Assembly: GCF_001263175.1 (NCBI RefSeq)
Contig: NZ_CP012332.1
Location: 2,353,501 to 2,417,500, forward strand
Length of the DNA stretch: 64,000 nucleotides
From: Vulgatibacter incomptus
GTDB taxonomy: Bacteria; Myxococcota; Myxococcia; Myxococcales; Vulgatibacteraceae
Reading direction: 5' to 3'
Below, one piece after another: positions 44,565-53,285 of this stretch (the stretch's first letter is position 1; every line of letters starts with the position of its first letter). The translations under genes were made by a program, and so were the position numbers. Under the pieces are notes generated by a model. It was not told the DNA's origin. It saw only the letters and a program-made list of their open reading frames with translations, and searched no databases.

Positions 44565-46319
44565 TCAATCCTGCACGCACTGACCGCCAACGGGCTGCCC
44601 GTCCACGTAGACGGCGTCCGTCGGGAGCACGTCCACCGCCCCGCCCGGCGTGCTTCGCCAGCGAACGCCGCCCAGCAGCCAGGTGTCGCACGGACCCTCG
44701 AAGCGAGTGGCGCCGGGGAGGCCGAAGCTCTCCTCGCCTTCGATGAAGAGGCGAGCCTGCACGTCCACGGGCGGCATGCACTTGCCTGCCGAGCAGACCC
44801 TGCCGGCGCCGCAAGACGAACTGTCCGTACACCTAGGCGCCGAGTCCCGCCCCCGCCGGTCCTCGAAGAAGTGCGCGAAGACCCAGTACGTCTCGCCGGA
44901 CTCGGGCCGGTTGAGCCAGACGGTCTCGAGGAGGCTCCCGTCGCCCTGGTCGTCGATGGCGAGCTTCGGGCTCGTGACCGGCGGGCTGTTGCCCCAGGGC
45001 GGCATGGGGTTCCGCCAGGAGCAATCGTCCGTGGTGTCCCAGAGCTTGTCCGGGCTGCCGCGCACCAGGTGCACGTCGAGGTCCACGAAGGGCGAATCGG
45101 GCCAGCGGATCTCCACGGCGATGGCCTGCTGCGGTCTCACCTCGAAGCTCACCACCGCCGGCACGCCGTCCTCGTCGGTTGAAGACGTGAGCCCGACTCG
45201 ATCGACCGCCGTCAGACCAACGGTGTAGGTACCGATCACCTCCGCCCGGAAGAAGCGGCGCAGCTTCGCGCCGGACACGGGCTCGAGGCGGGCGAAGGCG
45301 TCGGGGCCGTCCAGGGACCACTGCGTGTCGATGTCCTCGCCGTCCTCGGGGTCCGCCGTGCAGCCCGGCCGAACCGCGGCGTCGAACACGAGCTCGTCGA
45401 GCGGGCCGATGACCACCGGCCCCGGCCCGGGGGGCTCGGGATCGCGGCCCTGGCGACGCACCTCGCGGATCGTCAGACAGGCGTTCGGCGGTCGGTTCGG
45501 AGCGACGAGCGCCACTACCGGCAGCTCCACGGTCGGGACCTGAGGGTCGCTCGAGGCGATCACGATCGTGGTGCCCACCTCGCCCTCGAGCCCGACGGGC
45601 GGATCGAAGGTCGGATGGAAGGTGACGCCGGCTCCCGGCGGGATGACCTCGACGCGGGTCGCCTCCTCACCGAGGCCGAACCCGACGGCTGCCGCAGCGG
45701 CCCCGTCGGCGAAGGCGATCGACCGGACCTCGAGGGTGTCGTAGCCGACGTTCCTCACCTTGACCCGCGCCTTGACGTGCCGCCCCGCGATCACCTCGCC
45801 CAGGTCGAGGGAGGACGGCGCCTCCACTTCGGGGCCGACGCAGGTGTCGTTCTTGTCGTCGGCGCGACAGGCGAGGACGCGGATCGCTCCCTTGATCCCC
45901 TCGCCCCGAACCGGCAGGCGAATCGACGCCTGCTTGGGATCGTTCGTGGCGAGCACCAGCTCGGCGACGTAGGGCCGGACCTCTGTCGGACGGAAGCCGA
46001 TCGACACGGTCGTCTGCCGGTTTCCCGGAACCGAGAAATCACCGGCCGGATCCGCCGAAAAGGCCGCCGCCGAGACCCCGTCCTCGGACTCGAAGTGGAG
46101 GCTCGCGATCTCGACCGACGTGACGGTGAGGCTGTGGAGCACGAGAGAGAGCGTCCGGCTCTGCTCGATGGGGACCTTGCCGAAGGCGAGATCGTCCAGC
46201 TTCTTTCCGTCGTCGGCCTCGACGGAGATCGCCGGCGGCAGGGTGACGGTCCGCTGGTTCCCGCACGCCACCAGGCCGCAGGCAAAGAGTGCCAGACAGA
46301 GACGATAGAGGCGTCGCAT
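44565..46319 (-). CDS. large surface lipoprotein with ASH/choice-of-anchor-D-like domains
   Basis: The 584-residue protein has a lipoprotein signal (LALFACGLVACG). Two Ig-like domains of the ASPM-SPD-2-Hydin type follow: VPIEQSRTLSLVLHSL with VSIGFRPTEVRPYVAELVLATNDPK, then VIAGRHVKARVKVRNVGYDTLEVRSIAF with VEVIPPGAGVTFHPTFDPP. A PKD-like section (PNACLTIREV, GTYTVGLTAVDRVGLTS) comes next. The C-terminal region resembles pre-peptidase-like domains (VEIRWPDSPFVDLDVHLVRG, GETYWVFAHFFED) with a six-Cys insert. It probably binds or displays something at the cell surface; no enzyme motif is seen. It is monocistronic. Confidence 0.75.
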   Translation of the reverse strand: MRRLYRLCLALFACGLVACGNQRTVTLPPAISVEADDGKKLDDLAFGKVPIEQSRTLSLVLHSLTVTSVEIASLHFESEDGVSAAAFSADPAGDFSVPGNRQTTVSIGFRPTEVRPYVAELVLATNDPKQASIRLPVRGEGIKGAIRVLACRADDKNDTCVGPEVEAPSSLDLGEVIAGRHVKARVKVRNVGYDTLEVRSIAFADGAAAAAVGFGLGEEATRVEVIPPGAGVTFHPTFDPPVGLEGEVGTTIVIASSDPQVPTVELPVVALVAPNRPPNACLTIREVRRQGRDPEPPGPGPVVIGPLDELVFDAAVRPGCTADPEDGEDIDTQWSLDGPDAFARLEPVSGAKLRRFFRAEVIGTYTVGLTAVDRVGLTSSTDEDGVPAVVSFEVRPQQAIAVEIRWPDSPFVDLDVHLVRGSPDKLWDTTDDCSWRNPMPPWGNSPPVTSPKLAIDDQGDGSLLETVWLNRPESGETYWVFAHFFEDRRGRDSAPRCTDSSSCGAGRVCSAGKCMPPVDVQARLFIEGEESFGLPGATRFEGPCDTWLLGGVRWRSTPGGAVDVLPTDAVYVDGQPVGGQCVQD

Positions 46320-46460
46320 GGGGTTCCCCGACGGTTGGCCGTTCGAACCCAGTCTAGCGAGCGGTCACTTGGCTGCCAAATCGAGAGCTTCGCGTTGACT
46401 TGTGGCCCCACAACGTGTCGAATCGCAAGAAATCCTACATCCGACATAGGAGCGCGAAGA

Positions 46461-46676
46461 ATGGCAGGGACCGACAAGCGCAAGCAGAGCCTTTATTTCC
46501 CCGAGGAGATGCTCCAGGAGATCCAGGTCGAGGCAAATCGGCAGGATCGCTCCCTCTCGTGGATCGTGCAGCAGGCCTGGCGGATCGCGCGCGCGGAGAT
46601 CACCCGGTTCCCGTCGGTGAACGACGTGATCGGCGATCCTCCCCTGCCGGATCGTCGCGAAGAGCAGGGCTACTAA
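46461..46676 (+). CDS. TIGR04563-like small protein (ribbon-helix-helix type)
   Basis: The 71-residue protein reads MAGTDKRKQSLYFPEEML, then EIQVEANRQDRSLSWIVQQAWRIARAEI. The KQSLYFPEEMLQEI strand-helix and the SLSWIVQQAW second helix match a family of short proteins frequent in myxobacteria and resemble ribbon-helix-helix DNA-binding folds. A regulatory or antitoxin-like role is possible, but no partner gene is adjacent. AGGAG lies nine bases before the ATG at 46461. It is followed by a terminator hairpin and a repeat element. Confidence 0.8.
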   Translation: MAGTDKRKQSLYFPEEMLQEIQVEANRQDRSLSWIVQQAWRIARAEITRFPSVNDVIGDPPLPDRREEQGY

Positions 46677-46685
46677 TTCGAAAAC

Positions 46686-46708
46686 GGGGCCGCCGATCGG
46701 ACGGCCCC
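46686..46708 (+). terminator. terminator after the small RHH-like gene
   Basis: GGGGCCG (46686..46692) and CGGCCCC (46702..46708) form a 7-bp stem with a 9-base loop, ten bases after the stop codon. Confidence 0.6.
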
Positions 46709-46723
46709 GGGTACGTGCCTCGC

Positions 46724-46825
46724 GAGCGTGTGAAGAAATCACCCCCGCGGCGCGGGAGCGATTTCTTCATCTCGCGCTACGCGCGAGAAGCGCTCTTTTT
46801 CGTTTGCTCGCCTCTGGCTCGCGCG
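46724..46825. repeat. palindromic repeat family, full copy (two hairpins plus tail)
   Basis: GAGCGTGTGAAGAA leads into hairpin 1 (GAAGAAATC 46732..46740 with GATTTCTTC 46760..46768) and hairpin 2 (CTCGCGC 46771..46777 with GCGCGAG 46781..46787). A tail AGCGCTCTTTTTCGTTTGCTC and a GGCTCGCGCG end follow. The same order of parts recurs at 63758..63854. The element fills the gap between the RHH-like gene and convergent kce. Confidence 0.75.
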
Positions 46826-46845
46826 AGGCACGATCGGTTGCGCGG

Positions 46846-47679
46846 TCAGCGAGGGGGGACGCGCAGGAGGCCGCGGGCCTGGTCGGGCGTCGCAACGGCG
46901 CGTCCCTTGGCGGCGGCCAGCTCTGCGACCCTGGCGACCAGCTCGTACGAGCCCTTCGCCAGCACCCCCTTCGACAGGTAGATGTTGTCCTCGAGGCCCA
47001 CGCGGACGTTGCCGCCCTTCTCGAGGGCGAGCTCGGCCATCGGGAGCTGGTGCCGCCCGACGCCGGCCACGGTCCAGGTCGAGCCCTCGGGGATCTGCGA
47101 GCGCATGAAGTCGAGCGCCGCCTCCTTGGCCGCGAGCGCGCCGGGCACGCCCAGGACGAAGTCAAAGTGCGCAGGGAAGTCGAGGAGACCCTCCTTCTGC
47201 AGCGCGAAGGCCTCGTCGATCATACCGGCGTCGAAGCACTCGATCTCGGGGACGATGCCGCCGGCGCGGATCCGCTTCGCGATCTCGCGCACCAGCGAGC
47301 GCGGGTTCCAGAAGACGTCGTTGCCGAAGTTGACCGTGCCGGTGGTGACGGTGGCCATCTCGGGCTTCGCGGCCCCGGTGAGGGTGAGGGGCTGCGCCCG
47401 CTCGTCCACGTCCATTCCCACGGCGCCGCCGGTAGAGGTCTGGCAGATCAGATCGGGCGCCAGCACCCGGATGCGCTCGATGGTCTCGCGAAAGAGCGCC
47501 GCGCTCTGCGAGGGCTTCCCGTCCGGCTCCCGGACGTGGAGGTGGACGATGGACGCGCCGGCATCGCGGCACCTCTTCGCTTCCTGGGCAATCTCCTCGG
47601 GGGAGATCGGCAGGTAGGGAGTCTGCTCGCGGGTGGTTTCGGCGCCGACGAGGGCGGCGGTGATCACGACGGGGTTCAT
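46846..47679 (-). CDS. kce: 3-keto-5-aminohexanoate cleavage enzyme (BKACE family)
   Basis: The 277-residue TIM-barrel protein has the BKACE (DUF849) features: ASIVHLHVREPDGKPSQ (metal His residues), LICQTSTGGAVGM, PEMATVTTGTVNFG, PEIECFDAGMI and TWTVAGVGRHQLPMAELAL. It condenses a beta-keto acid with acetyl-CoA and splits it; for lysine fermentation the products are acetoacetate and 3-aminobutyryl-CoA. Substrate choice within BKACE is hard to read from sequence, but kamD, kamE and kal in the same window strongly favour this role. GGAGG lies seven bases before the ATG at 47679. It stands alone and is divergent from the next gene. Confidence 0.85.
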   Translation of the reverse strand: MNPVVITAALVGAETTREQTPYLPISPEEIAQEAKRCRDAGASIVHLHVREPDGKPSQSAALFRETIERIRVLAPDLICQTSTGGAVGMDVDERAQPLTLTGAAKPEMATVTTGTVNFGNDVFWNPRSLVREIAKRIRAGGIVPEIECFDAGMIDEAFALQKEGLLDFPAHFDFVLGVPGALAAKEAALDFMRSQIPEGSTWTVAGVGRHQLPMAELALEKGGNVRVGLEDNIYLSKGVLAKGSYELVARVAELAAAKGRAVATPDQARGLLRVPPR

Positions 47680-47852
47680 GCTGTCGTCCTCCTTTGCGGC
47701 CGGACGTTGCCAAGGGAAGGCCTGTGAGGCAAGCGACTTGGCAGCGGGGGTCCGTCGATCTGGCGGGAGCCGTCACTCCCAAGGAGCTCGGCAGGCGCTA
47801 CATGTAGGGGACAACGAGCGCACGAAACCACCCGCGCTCGAGGACGAAGGAC

Positions 47853-48779
47853 ATGAAGACTCTCCGAACGACGATTCGACTCGCGGTGCTCCTCGGGATG
47901 GCCGCGGCCTGCGGCTGCGGCGCCCATCGGCCAGCAGAAGCGCGGTTTCACGGCGATGTCGCGGCTTGGAACGGCGAGGCGCCTGGCGAGGTGGAGGTGA
48001 TCCCCATGGTCACCGGCGAGATCGAGGTCGACCGCAGCCTCCTCGTGGACCTCTCCCACCCCGAGATGGCGGGGCGAAAGGACGACAAGGTCTGGGTGCC
48101 GGTGATGGCCTACCTGGTTCGGCATCCGACCAAGGGCGACGTGCTGATCGACAGCGGCTTCGACTCGAGCTTCGCGGCGTCCGGACACGGGAACTTCGGC
48201 GGCCTCGCCAAGCTGCTGAACATCGCCCGCCAGAAGCCCGGCCACGACACGGCGAGCCTCCTGCGCCAGCTCGGCGTCGAGCCCGCGTCGCTGAAGATGA
48301 TCCTCCTCTCGCACATGCACCCGGATCACACCGCGGGCCTCCCCGAGCTCCCGACGTCGGTCCCCGTGATCGCAGGTCCCGGCGCGATGGCGAGCTACGA
48401 GGTCCTCTGGTACGCGCCGCAGGATCATCTCGCTGGGCGTGAGACGATCGAGAACCTCGACATCGCGCCAGGGGAGATGCGCGACCTCTTCGGCGATGGA
48501 TCCCTAGTCGTCGTCTCAACGCCGGGCCACGCCGCGGGGAACCTCTCTTTCCTCGTCCACACCGCCCGCGGCGCGACGCTCCTCACCTGTGACGCCTCCC
48601 ACACCCGCGAGGGGCTCGACCACGGCGTCGCGCCCGGCAAGAACTCGGATGCGAACGCGTCGAACGAGAGCATCGGAAGGCTGCGTCGCTTCCTCGCCGA
48701 TCACCCGGAGGTGAAGGTGAAGGCGGGCCACGACGCCGCCGACTGGGATCTCGAGCGGGGCATCCAGGATCCGCTGTAG
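47853..48779 (+). CDS. metallo-beta-lactamase-fold lipoprotein (AHL-lactonase-like)
   Basis: The 308-residue protein has a lipoprotein signal (LLGMAAACGC, Cys20 or Cys22). The metallo-hydrolase core shows H154-M-H156-P-D158-H159 in LLSHMHPDHTAG, a later His in STPGHAAGNLSF, the metal Asp in LLTCDASHTR and a final His in VKAGHDAADW. The YLVRHPTKGDVLIDSGFD start and the spacing resemble N-acyl-homoserine lactonases and related lactonases. Substrate is unknown; quorum quenching is only a possibility. It is divergent from kce and convergent with the AraC-type regulator. Confidence 0.8.
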   Translation: MKTLRTTIRLAVLLGMAAACGCGAHRPAEARFHGDVAAWNGEAPGEVEVIPMVTGEIEVDRSLLVDLSHPEMAGRKDDKVWVPVMAYLVRHPTKGDVLIDSGFDSSFAASGHGNFGGLAKLLNIARQKPGHDTASLLRQLGVEPASLKMILLSHMHPDHTAGLPELPTSVPVIAGPGAMASYEVLWYAPQDHLAGRETIENLDIAPGEMRDLFGDGSLVVVSTPGHAAGNLSFLVHTARGATLLTCDASHTREGLDHGVAPGKNSDANASNESIGRLRRFLADHPEVKVKAGHDAADWDLERGIQDPL

Positions 48780-48789
48780 GCGTCTCTGC

Positions 48790-49818
48790 TCAGTGCGGCA
48801 GGTGGCGTTCGCGCCAGGCCCCGGGAGTCCCGCCCGTCCACGACTTGAACGCACGGTGGAAGGCGCTGGCCTCCGAGTAGCCGAGGAGGAAGGCGACCTC
48901 CGCGATCTGGAGCCGGGGATCCTCCAGGTAGCGGTAGGCGAGGCCCTGCCGGAGCGAGTCCACTTCGTCTCCGAAGCGCAGGCCCTCCTCGGCGAGGCGC
49001 CGGTGGAGGGTCCGCTCGCTCATGTGGAGGCGGGCCGCCACCGTGCCGGCCGTCGGCGTCCCGCTGCGCAGCTCGCCGGCGATGAGCTCGCGGACCCGGG
49101 CGCCGAAGCTCTCCACCTTCGGGAGCGCGGTGAGGAGCGCGTCGGCGTGTCGCTCGAGGACGGCGCAGAGGCCGGGGTCCGCCGCGATCAGCGGAAGGTC
49201 GAGATCGGCCCGGCGAAGGACGAGGGCGCTCTCCTTCGCGCCGAAGCCGATGTGCGTCGTACCGAAGAAATCCGCGAGCTCTCGCACGTCTCCGGGGTCG
49301 GGGTGCATGAAGTCCACGCGGACCGCGGACAAGGGCTTCCCGGTCCAGAGCCGCGCCGCGAAGAACGCCGACGCGAGGGTGAACTCGGCCGCCTCGCGGA
49401 CGGGCCCCGCGAGCTCCCCGCGAAAGCGGTGGATCACCCTCGCCTCTCGCTCCGACTCCTCCAGCCGGAACTCGGCGATGTCGTGGAGCAGGCGGTTGTA
49501 GCGCGCCACGCGCTCGATGGCGGCCCGGAGGCTGCCTGCGCTGCGGCAGACGTATTCTAGGACGTCGAACTGACCGGGCCGCCAGGCCTGGGCGGCGTGG
49601 AGGCCGAAGAGCGGATCGCCCGTGCGGCGCGCCGCCTCGCTCCAGAGCGCGAGCTCCGCCTCCAGGGGGATGCGCGCGTCGGGACGCTCGAGCTCTTCGA
49701 TGCGCAGCCCCGCGGCGTCGGCGAGCTCCTGGCGGGGAACGCCCCGCGCATTCGCGACGGCGAGGACGAAGAGGGGGATCCTCGCGGAGACCTGGGCGAT
49801 CGGACGTTCGGCGGACAC
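48790..49818 (-). CDS. AraC-family transcriptional regulator
   Basis: The 342-residue regulator has an N-terminal ligand-sensing domain of the Arabinose_bd/OruR type (VPRQELADAAGL, EAELALWSEAARRTGDPLFGLHAAQAW, LEYVCRSAGSLRAAIERVARYNRLLHD). Its C-terminal AraC double helix-turn-helix reads TVAARLHMSERTLHRRLAEEGLRF and IAEVAFLLGYSEASAFHRAFKSWTGGTPGAWR. The GTG at 49818 has GGAG nine bases upstream and starts right at the sensing domain. It is divergent from an outer-membrane-like protein and serine hydrolase pair, its most likely targets. Confidence 0.9.
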   Translation of the reverse strand: MSAERPIAQVSARIPLFVLAVANARGVPRQELADAAGLRIEELERPDARIPLEAELALWSEAARRTGDPLFGLHAAQAWRPGQFDVLEYVCRSAGSLRAAIERVARYNRLLHDIAEFRLEESEREARVIHRFRGELAGPVREAAEFTLASAFFAARLWTGKPLSAVRVDFMHPDPGDVRELADFFGTTHIGFGAKESALVLRRADLDLPLIAADPGLCAVLERHADALLTALPKVESFGARVRELIAGELRSGTPTAGTVAARLHMSERTLHRRLAEEGLRFGDEVDSLRQGLAYRYLEDPRLQIAEVAFLLGYSEASAFHRAFKSWTGGTPGAWRERHLPH

Positions 49819-49937
49819 TCGAAAAGCTCCACGCCGGAGATGCGGCGACACGTCGTGTGGCGACGGACGATCCGCGCCGAATTGACTCCGAAAGCAGCCT
49901 ACGCCAAAAGACGCGGACCACCTACCGGGAGCACGTC

Positions 49938-50705
49938 TTGCGCCTCGCCGCGTTGATCGGCGTCCTCGTCCTGACCTTTGCCCAGGCGAGCGCCGCCGCT
50001 TCGGACCACCTCGCTGTCGGTGTCGGGCCCTCGCACCTCCAGCTTCGAGACGAGCTCCTGCGGCCCTTCCGCTGGGACGGCTTCGGCGCCGCTCTCCGGT
50101 TCGGCTACGAGCGGCGTGGCGAGGACGTTCGGCACGAGGCGGACCTGAAGCTCCCCATCGCCTTCGTCTCCAACCGCTACGGCGCGGGCGGTGCGGATCT
50201 CGACCTGCGCCTGCGCTACGATCTCCGCTTCTCCATCGACGGGCTCGGCGAGGCGGGCCTGCTCCTCGTCGGCGCCCGGGCCCAGTGGAACCAGGCGATG
50301 CAGGTCTACTACGACTGGGACGAGGAGCACCTCTACTGGATGAACGCCTACGAGCTCGGCCCGAGCGCGGCGTACGAATGGCAGGCGTCTCCCGCCCATC
50401 GCCTCTCGGCATCGCTCGCCCTGCCCGTCGTCGCCCTCGCCTCGCGCCCCGAGCTCCGCCGGTACAACAAGATCGACGACTTCGAGAACGTCGGCTTCTA
50501 CTTCGCGGCGCCGAACCGGGGGCTGCGCCTCACCTCCCTCCACGAGTACGTCTCGCTCGAGGCCGCGATCGCCTGGTCCTGGCGCATCTCGGACGGGACC
50601 CGCCTCGACCTCGCGTACGAGCTCGCCTACCGGCGCTACGCCCGGCCCGAGGTCTTCGAGTCGCTGGGAAGCACCTTGGCGACCTCCCTCTCCTGGGAGC
50701 TCTGA
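49938..50705 (+). CDS. exported outer-membrane-like protein of unknown function
   Basis: The 255-residue protein has a signal peptide (MRLAALIGVLVLTFAQASAAA). Long amphipathic strands follow (LAVGVGPSHLQLRDELL, FGAALRFGYERRG, LDLRLRYDLRFSIDGLG, YVSLEAAIAWSWRIS, RLDLAYELAYRRYARP) and a terminal SLSWEL, typical of a beta-barrel. The TTG at 49938 has GGGAG upstream and gives the signal peptide at once; a GTG at 49857 would add 27 charged residues. The next gene begins one base after its stop, so the two form an operon, divergent from the AraC regulator. Confidence 0.65.
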   Translation: MRLAALIGVLVLTFAQASAAASDHLAVGVGPSHLQLRDELLRPFRWDGFGAALRFGYERRGEDVRHEADLKLPIAFVSNRYGAGGADLDLRLRYDLRFSIDGLGEAGLLLVGARAQWNQAMQVYYDWDEEHLYWMNAYELGPSAAYEWQASPAHRLSASLALPVVALASRPELRRYNKIDDFENVGFYFAAPNRGLRLTSLHEYVSLEAAIAWSWRISDGTRLDLAYELAYRRYARPEVFESLGSTLATSLSWEL

Positions 50706-50706
50706 C

Positions 50707-51786
50707 ATGCGCCTCCTGACCCTCGCCTCGCTCGCTCTGCTACTCGGCGGCTGCCTCGCCGCCGGCCCAGTGAAGATCGGCTACGACGATCGCCCGCGGG
50801 ACATCGCCGACGGATGGACCATCGGCACGCCGGAATCGCAGGGCTTCGATCCGGAGCCTCTGCGCGCCGCCTACCGACGCTTCTTCTCCGAGGACGAGTA
50901 CGTGCCCGCGAGGAGCCTCCTCGTCGTGCGCAACGGCGTCCTCGTGGCGGAGGGCTATTGCCGGGATCGCGGCGACATCGGCGTGAAGAGCGCGCTCATG
51001 TCGGCCACCAAGAGCGTGACCTCCCTCGCCGTGGGGATCGCGGTCGAGCAGGGGCTCGTTTCGGTCGAGCGTCCGATCTCCGACGCGATCGGCTTGGGGC
51101 ATGGTGCCGTTGCCGGATCCATCCGCCTCCGGGATCTCCTCACCATGCGCTCGGGCCTGGAGTACTCCAACGATCGATTCTCGCTAGACATGGCCAACGA
51201 CGTGCGCGGTGACAGCCTGCGCTACATCCTGTCACGACCCAGGATCCACGAGCCGGGGAGCCGCTTCGATTACAAGGACGCCGATCCGCACCTGGTCTCG
51301 GGGGTCTTGGCGGCCGCGACCGGAGCGAGCCTCGACGCCTTCACCGACGAGCATCTCCTGCGCCCCCTCGGGATCACCGACTGGCTGTGGCTCCGCCAGC
51401 GCGACGGCGTCACCTACGGTGCATACGGCCTCTACCTGACGCCGCGCGACTTCGCCCGATTGGGCCAGCTCGCCGTCCAGGGAGGTGCATGGGAGGGGCG
51501 GCAGCTCGTCTCCCGGGAGTGGCTCGTCGAGTCCACCCGGCCCTGGGTCGAGGATACCGAGCTGCCCGGCCTTCCGGGTCTCCCCTACGGCTACTACTGG
51601 TGGTCGTCCACGGGGCGTGCCGGCTTCTTCGCCTGGGGCCACGGGGGCCAGTATCTCTACGTGCTCCCGGAGAAGCAGCTCGTGATCGCGCTGACCGCCG
51701 AGCCGGACACCTCGCCCGACGGGGGAGCCATCATGCCTCCCGCCTTCCTCGAGCTCGTCGATCTCATCGCCGGGGCCGCAGACTGA
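50707..51786 (+). CDS. serine hydrolase of the beta-lactamase class C family, lipoprotein
   Basis: The 359-residue protein has a lipobox (LLLGGC, Cys16) and the penicillin-binding fold with the S99-AT-K102 catalytic motif (LMSATKSVTSLAVG), the DLLTMRSGLEYSN segment, a Tyr motif in FDYKDADPHLVSG, and a C-terminal GHGGQYLYV in place of KTG. These features fit the beta-lactamase-like esterase and peptidase group rather than true beta-lactamases. It probably acts in the periplasm on esters, D-peptides or wall fragments. It is coupled to the outer-membrane-like protein upstream. Confidence 0.85.
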   Translation: MRLLTLASLALLLGGCLAAGPVKIGYDDRPRDIADGWTIGTPESQGFDPEPLRAAYRRFFSEDEYVPARSLLVVRNGVLVAEGYCRDRGDIGVKSALMSATKSVTSLAVGIAVEQGLVSVERPISDAIGLGHGAVAGSIRLRDLLTMRSGLEYSNDRFSLDMANDVRGDSLRYILSRPRIHEPGSRFDYKDADPHLVSGVLAAATGASLDAFTDEHLLRPLGITDWLWLRQRDGVTYGAYGLYLTPRDFARLGQLAVQGGAWEGRQLVSREWLVESTRPWVEDTELPGLPGLPYGYYWWSSTGRAGFFAWGHGGQYLYVLPEKQLVIALTAEPDTSPDGGAIMPPAFLELVDLIAGAAD

Positions 51787-51822
51787 CGCGCCTGCCGCCC
51801 CGGTCGGGCCCGCGGGCGGCGA

Positions 51823-52218
51823 TCAGCGGGCGAAGCGCTGCTTGTCCTTCGGCGTGACGCAGGTCCCGGACGCCCGGCAGACCACGACCGGCGGATCGAG
51901 GACCTCGCACGCGGAGTCGCTGCCCGGCATCGGGCGGATCACCTTGCGGGCCTCGAAGCGCATCTTGCGCGAGGTGTTGCCCATCTCGACGATCTCGCCG
52001 ATGGCCTCGACGTAGTCGCCGGCATAGACCGGCGCGAGGAACTCCACCGCATCGTAGGCGCGGAAGAGGCCCTCGTCGCCGTCGTGGCGGATCAGGAGCT
52101 CGGTCGCGACGTCGCCGAAGAGCGCGAGCATCCGCGCGCCGTCGACCAGGTTCCCGCCATAGTGCGCGTCGGCCTGGCTCATCCGCAGGCGAATCACGAC
52201 CTTCTCTCCGACCGGCAT
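51823..52218 (-). CDS. kal: 3-aminobutyryl-CoA ammonia lyase (hotdog fold)
   Basis: The 131-residue hotdog-fold protein contains [34 protein letters not shown], then [26 protein letters not shown] and [14 protein letters not shown], and ends [16 protein letters not shown]. From recollection this is close to the characterised Kal proteins of lysine fermenters, which remove ammonia from 3-aminobutyryl-CoA to give crotonyl-CoA, rather than to general thioesterases. The presence of kce and kamDE supports this. AAGGAG lies upstream of the ATG at 52218. It is monocistronic. Confidence 0.82.
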   Translation of the reverse strand: MPVGEKVVIRLRMSQADAHYGGNLVDGARMLALFGDVATELLIRHDGDEGLFRAYDAVEFLAPVYAGDYVEAIGEIVEMGNTSRKMRFEARKVIRPMPGSDSACEVLDPPVVVCRASGTCVTPKDKQRFAR

Positions 52219-52323
52219 CCTTCGTCTCCTTGCGCCCGTTCGAGGCGCGGCAGGTGGCTCACCGCCATACCACGCCCGCGGTCCGAGTTCATCGACACGC
52301 GACGACTCCGGTCGAGCGCGCCC

Positions 52324-52787
52324 TCACGACTTCCATAGCCTCCCGTCGAAGGTGAAGGGCAAGGGCTCGTGTACTTCCACGCGGGCGAACTCGGGATGGG
52401 CCGGATTGATCAGGACGCATCGCTCGACCGGGATGATGGCGGACGAAACCACGAGCAGGAGGCTCTTGCGGCCGCGGATCCACTCCGATCCCAGGTCCTT
52501 CACCTCGTTGGGCGCGGGCATCCGATTCCAATCCCGAGGGAGATCGGCGTCTTCGAGCCGGACCACCGAGGCGTCGTCAGGGATCGACGCGGAGACGGCG
52601 ACCAGGTCGTCGGGAACCAGCGCAGGATCCACGTGGACGAAGGTCTCGAGGGCGGCGAGCGCGAGGCTATCCGCGGTGTAGACCATGCGGTCGCCCCGAT
52701 GATTCCATCGCCCCCCGCGATCCGCGCGCCGTCTCCGTCGAAACCGCGGTTCGCCCACCGGACCTTGGAGATCCGCCAGACCCTCAT
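52324..52787 (-). pseudogene. RES-domain toxin, frameshifted in a G-run
   Basis: The first 26 residues (MRVWRISKVRWANRGFDGDG...) are in one frame, and the rest (GRWNHRGDRMVYTADSLALAALE onward to GRLWKS) is in another. Together they give a normal RES domain of about 154 residues, the NAD-degrading toxin of Res-Xre systems. The break is at a run of six Cs on the plus strand (52711..52716); seven would restore one frame. The ATG overlaps the antitoxin stop by one base (TGATG). The gene may be inactivated, phase-variable, or intact with a base-calling error. The residues on both sides of the break are well conserved, which suggests a recent event. Confidence 0.85.
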
Positions 52788-53224
52788 CAGCTGAAGACGC
52801 CGTGGTCCAGCCGAGTGAGCTCATCCAGGACGCCCTGGGTTCCGACATCCGTGTCGAGGAGCTCGAGCGGAGCTTCACCCCCGAGACCACGGTTCGGCGC
52901 TCGAAGCCAACGGACGGCTCGATTCGCGTCGCCGAGAACGTCGATGGCACGCGTGCCGACGCGGGCGAGCCGAAGGACTCGCTCCGATTCCGCGGCGCGG
53001 AGCCGGCCCTGCTCGAGCTTGCGCCTGGAAAGGGTGCGACGCGGAAACCCCAGGGCCTCCCGCGCTTCCTCCTCCGTCATCCCCAAGGATCGGACGGCGG
53101 ACTGGAACGAGGAGAACGGAAGCCCTTCGCGTACGATCTCGACGAAATCGCGGTCGCTGTCTGGCCGCTTCCCGAGGATCCGAGCGCCCCCGAGCATCCG
53201 CGTGATCTGCTCGAGCTGTTCCAT
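52787..53224 (-). CDS. Xre/MbcA/ParS-type antitoxin
   Basis: The 145-residue protein has an N-terminal HTH-like part (VREGLPFSSFQSAVRSLGMTEEEAREALGFPRRTLSRRK). The C-terminal toxin-binding domain (DUF2384-like) reads LRAAESERVLRLARVGTRAIDVLGDANRAVRWLRAPNRGLGGEAPLELLDTDVGTQGVLDELTRLDHG. It neutralises the RES toxin encoded next. The ATG at 53224 has GGAGGAG about four bases upstream; an earlier ATG at 53242 lacks one and lies inside the operator. It likely represses its own promoter, where an 11-bp inverted repeat is present. Confidence 0.9.
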   Translation of the reverse strand: MEQLEQITRMLGGARILGKRPDSDRDFVEIVREGLPFSSFQSAVRSLGMTEEEAREALGFPRRTLSRRKLEQGRLRAAESERVLRLARVGTRAIDVLGDANRAVRWLRAPNRGLGGEAPLELLDTDVGTQGVLDELTRLDHGVFS

Positions 53225-53243
53225 TCGGCTCCTCCGGGCCATG

Positions 53244-53285
53244 GGCCACTTGGCAATGAATATCCCGCCAAGTGGCCATCTGCAA
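53244..53285 (-). promoter_or_regulatory. promoter and operator of the xre-res operon
   Basis: GGCCACTTGGC (53244..53254) and GCCAAGTGGCC (53267..53277) are a perfect 11-bp inverted repeat. They overlap a promoter on the minus strand with TTGCAG (53280..53285), a 17-base spacer and TATTCA (53257..53262). A third partial site, GCCAAGTGG, lies at 53343..53351. The layout fits autorepression by the antitoxin. Confidence 0.6.

Noticed and set aside
46846-47679. kce as proof of lysine fermentation on its own
   Set aside because: BKACE proteins act on many beta-keto acids; the lysine role is proposed only because kal and kamDE are also present.
47853-48779. Quorum-quenching lactonase
   Set aside because: The metal motif fits many metallo-hydrolases, and no AHL system is in the window; substrate left open.
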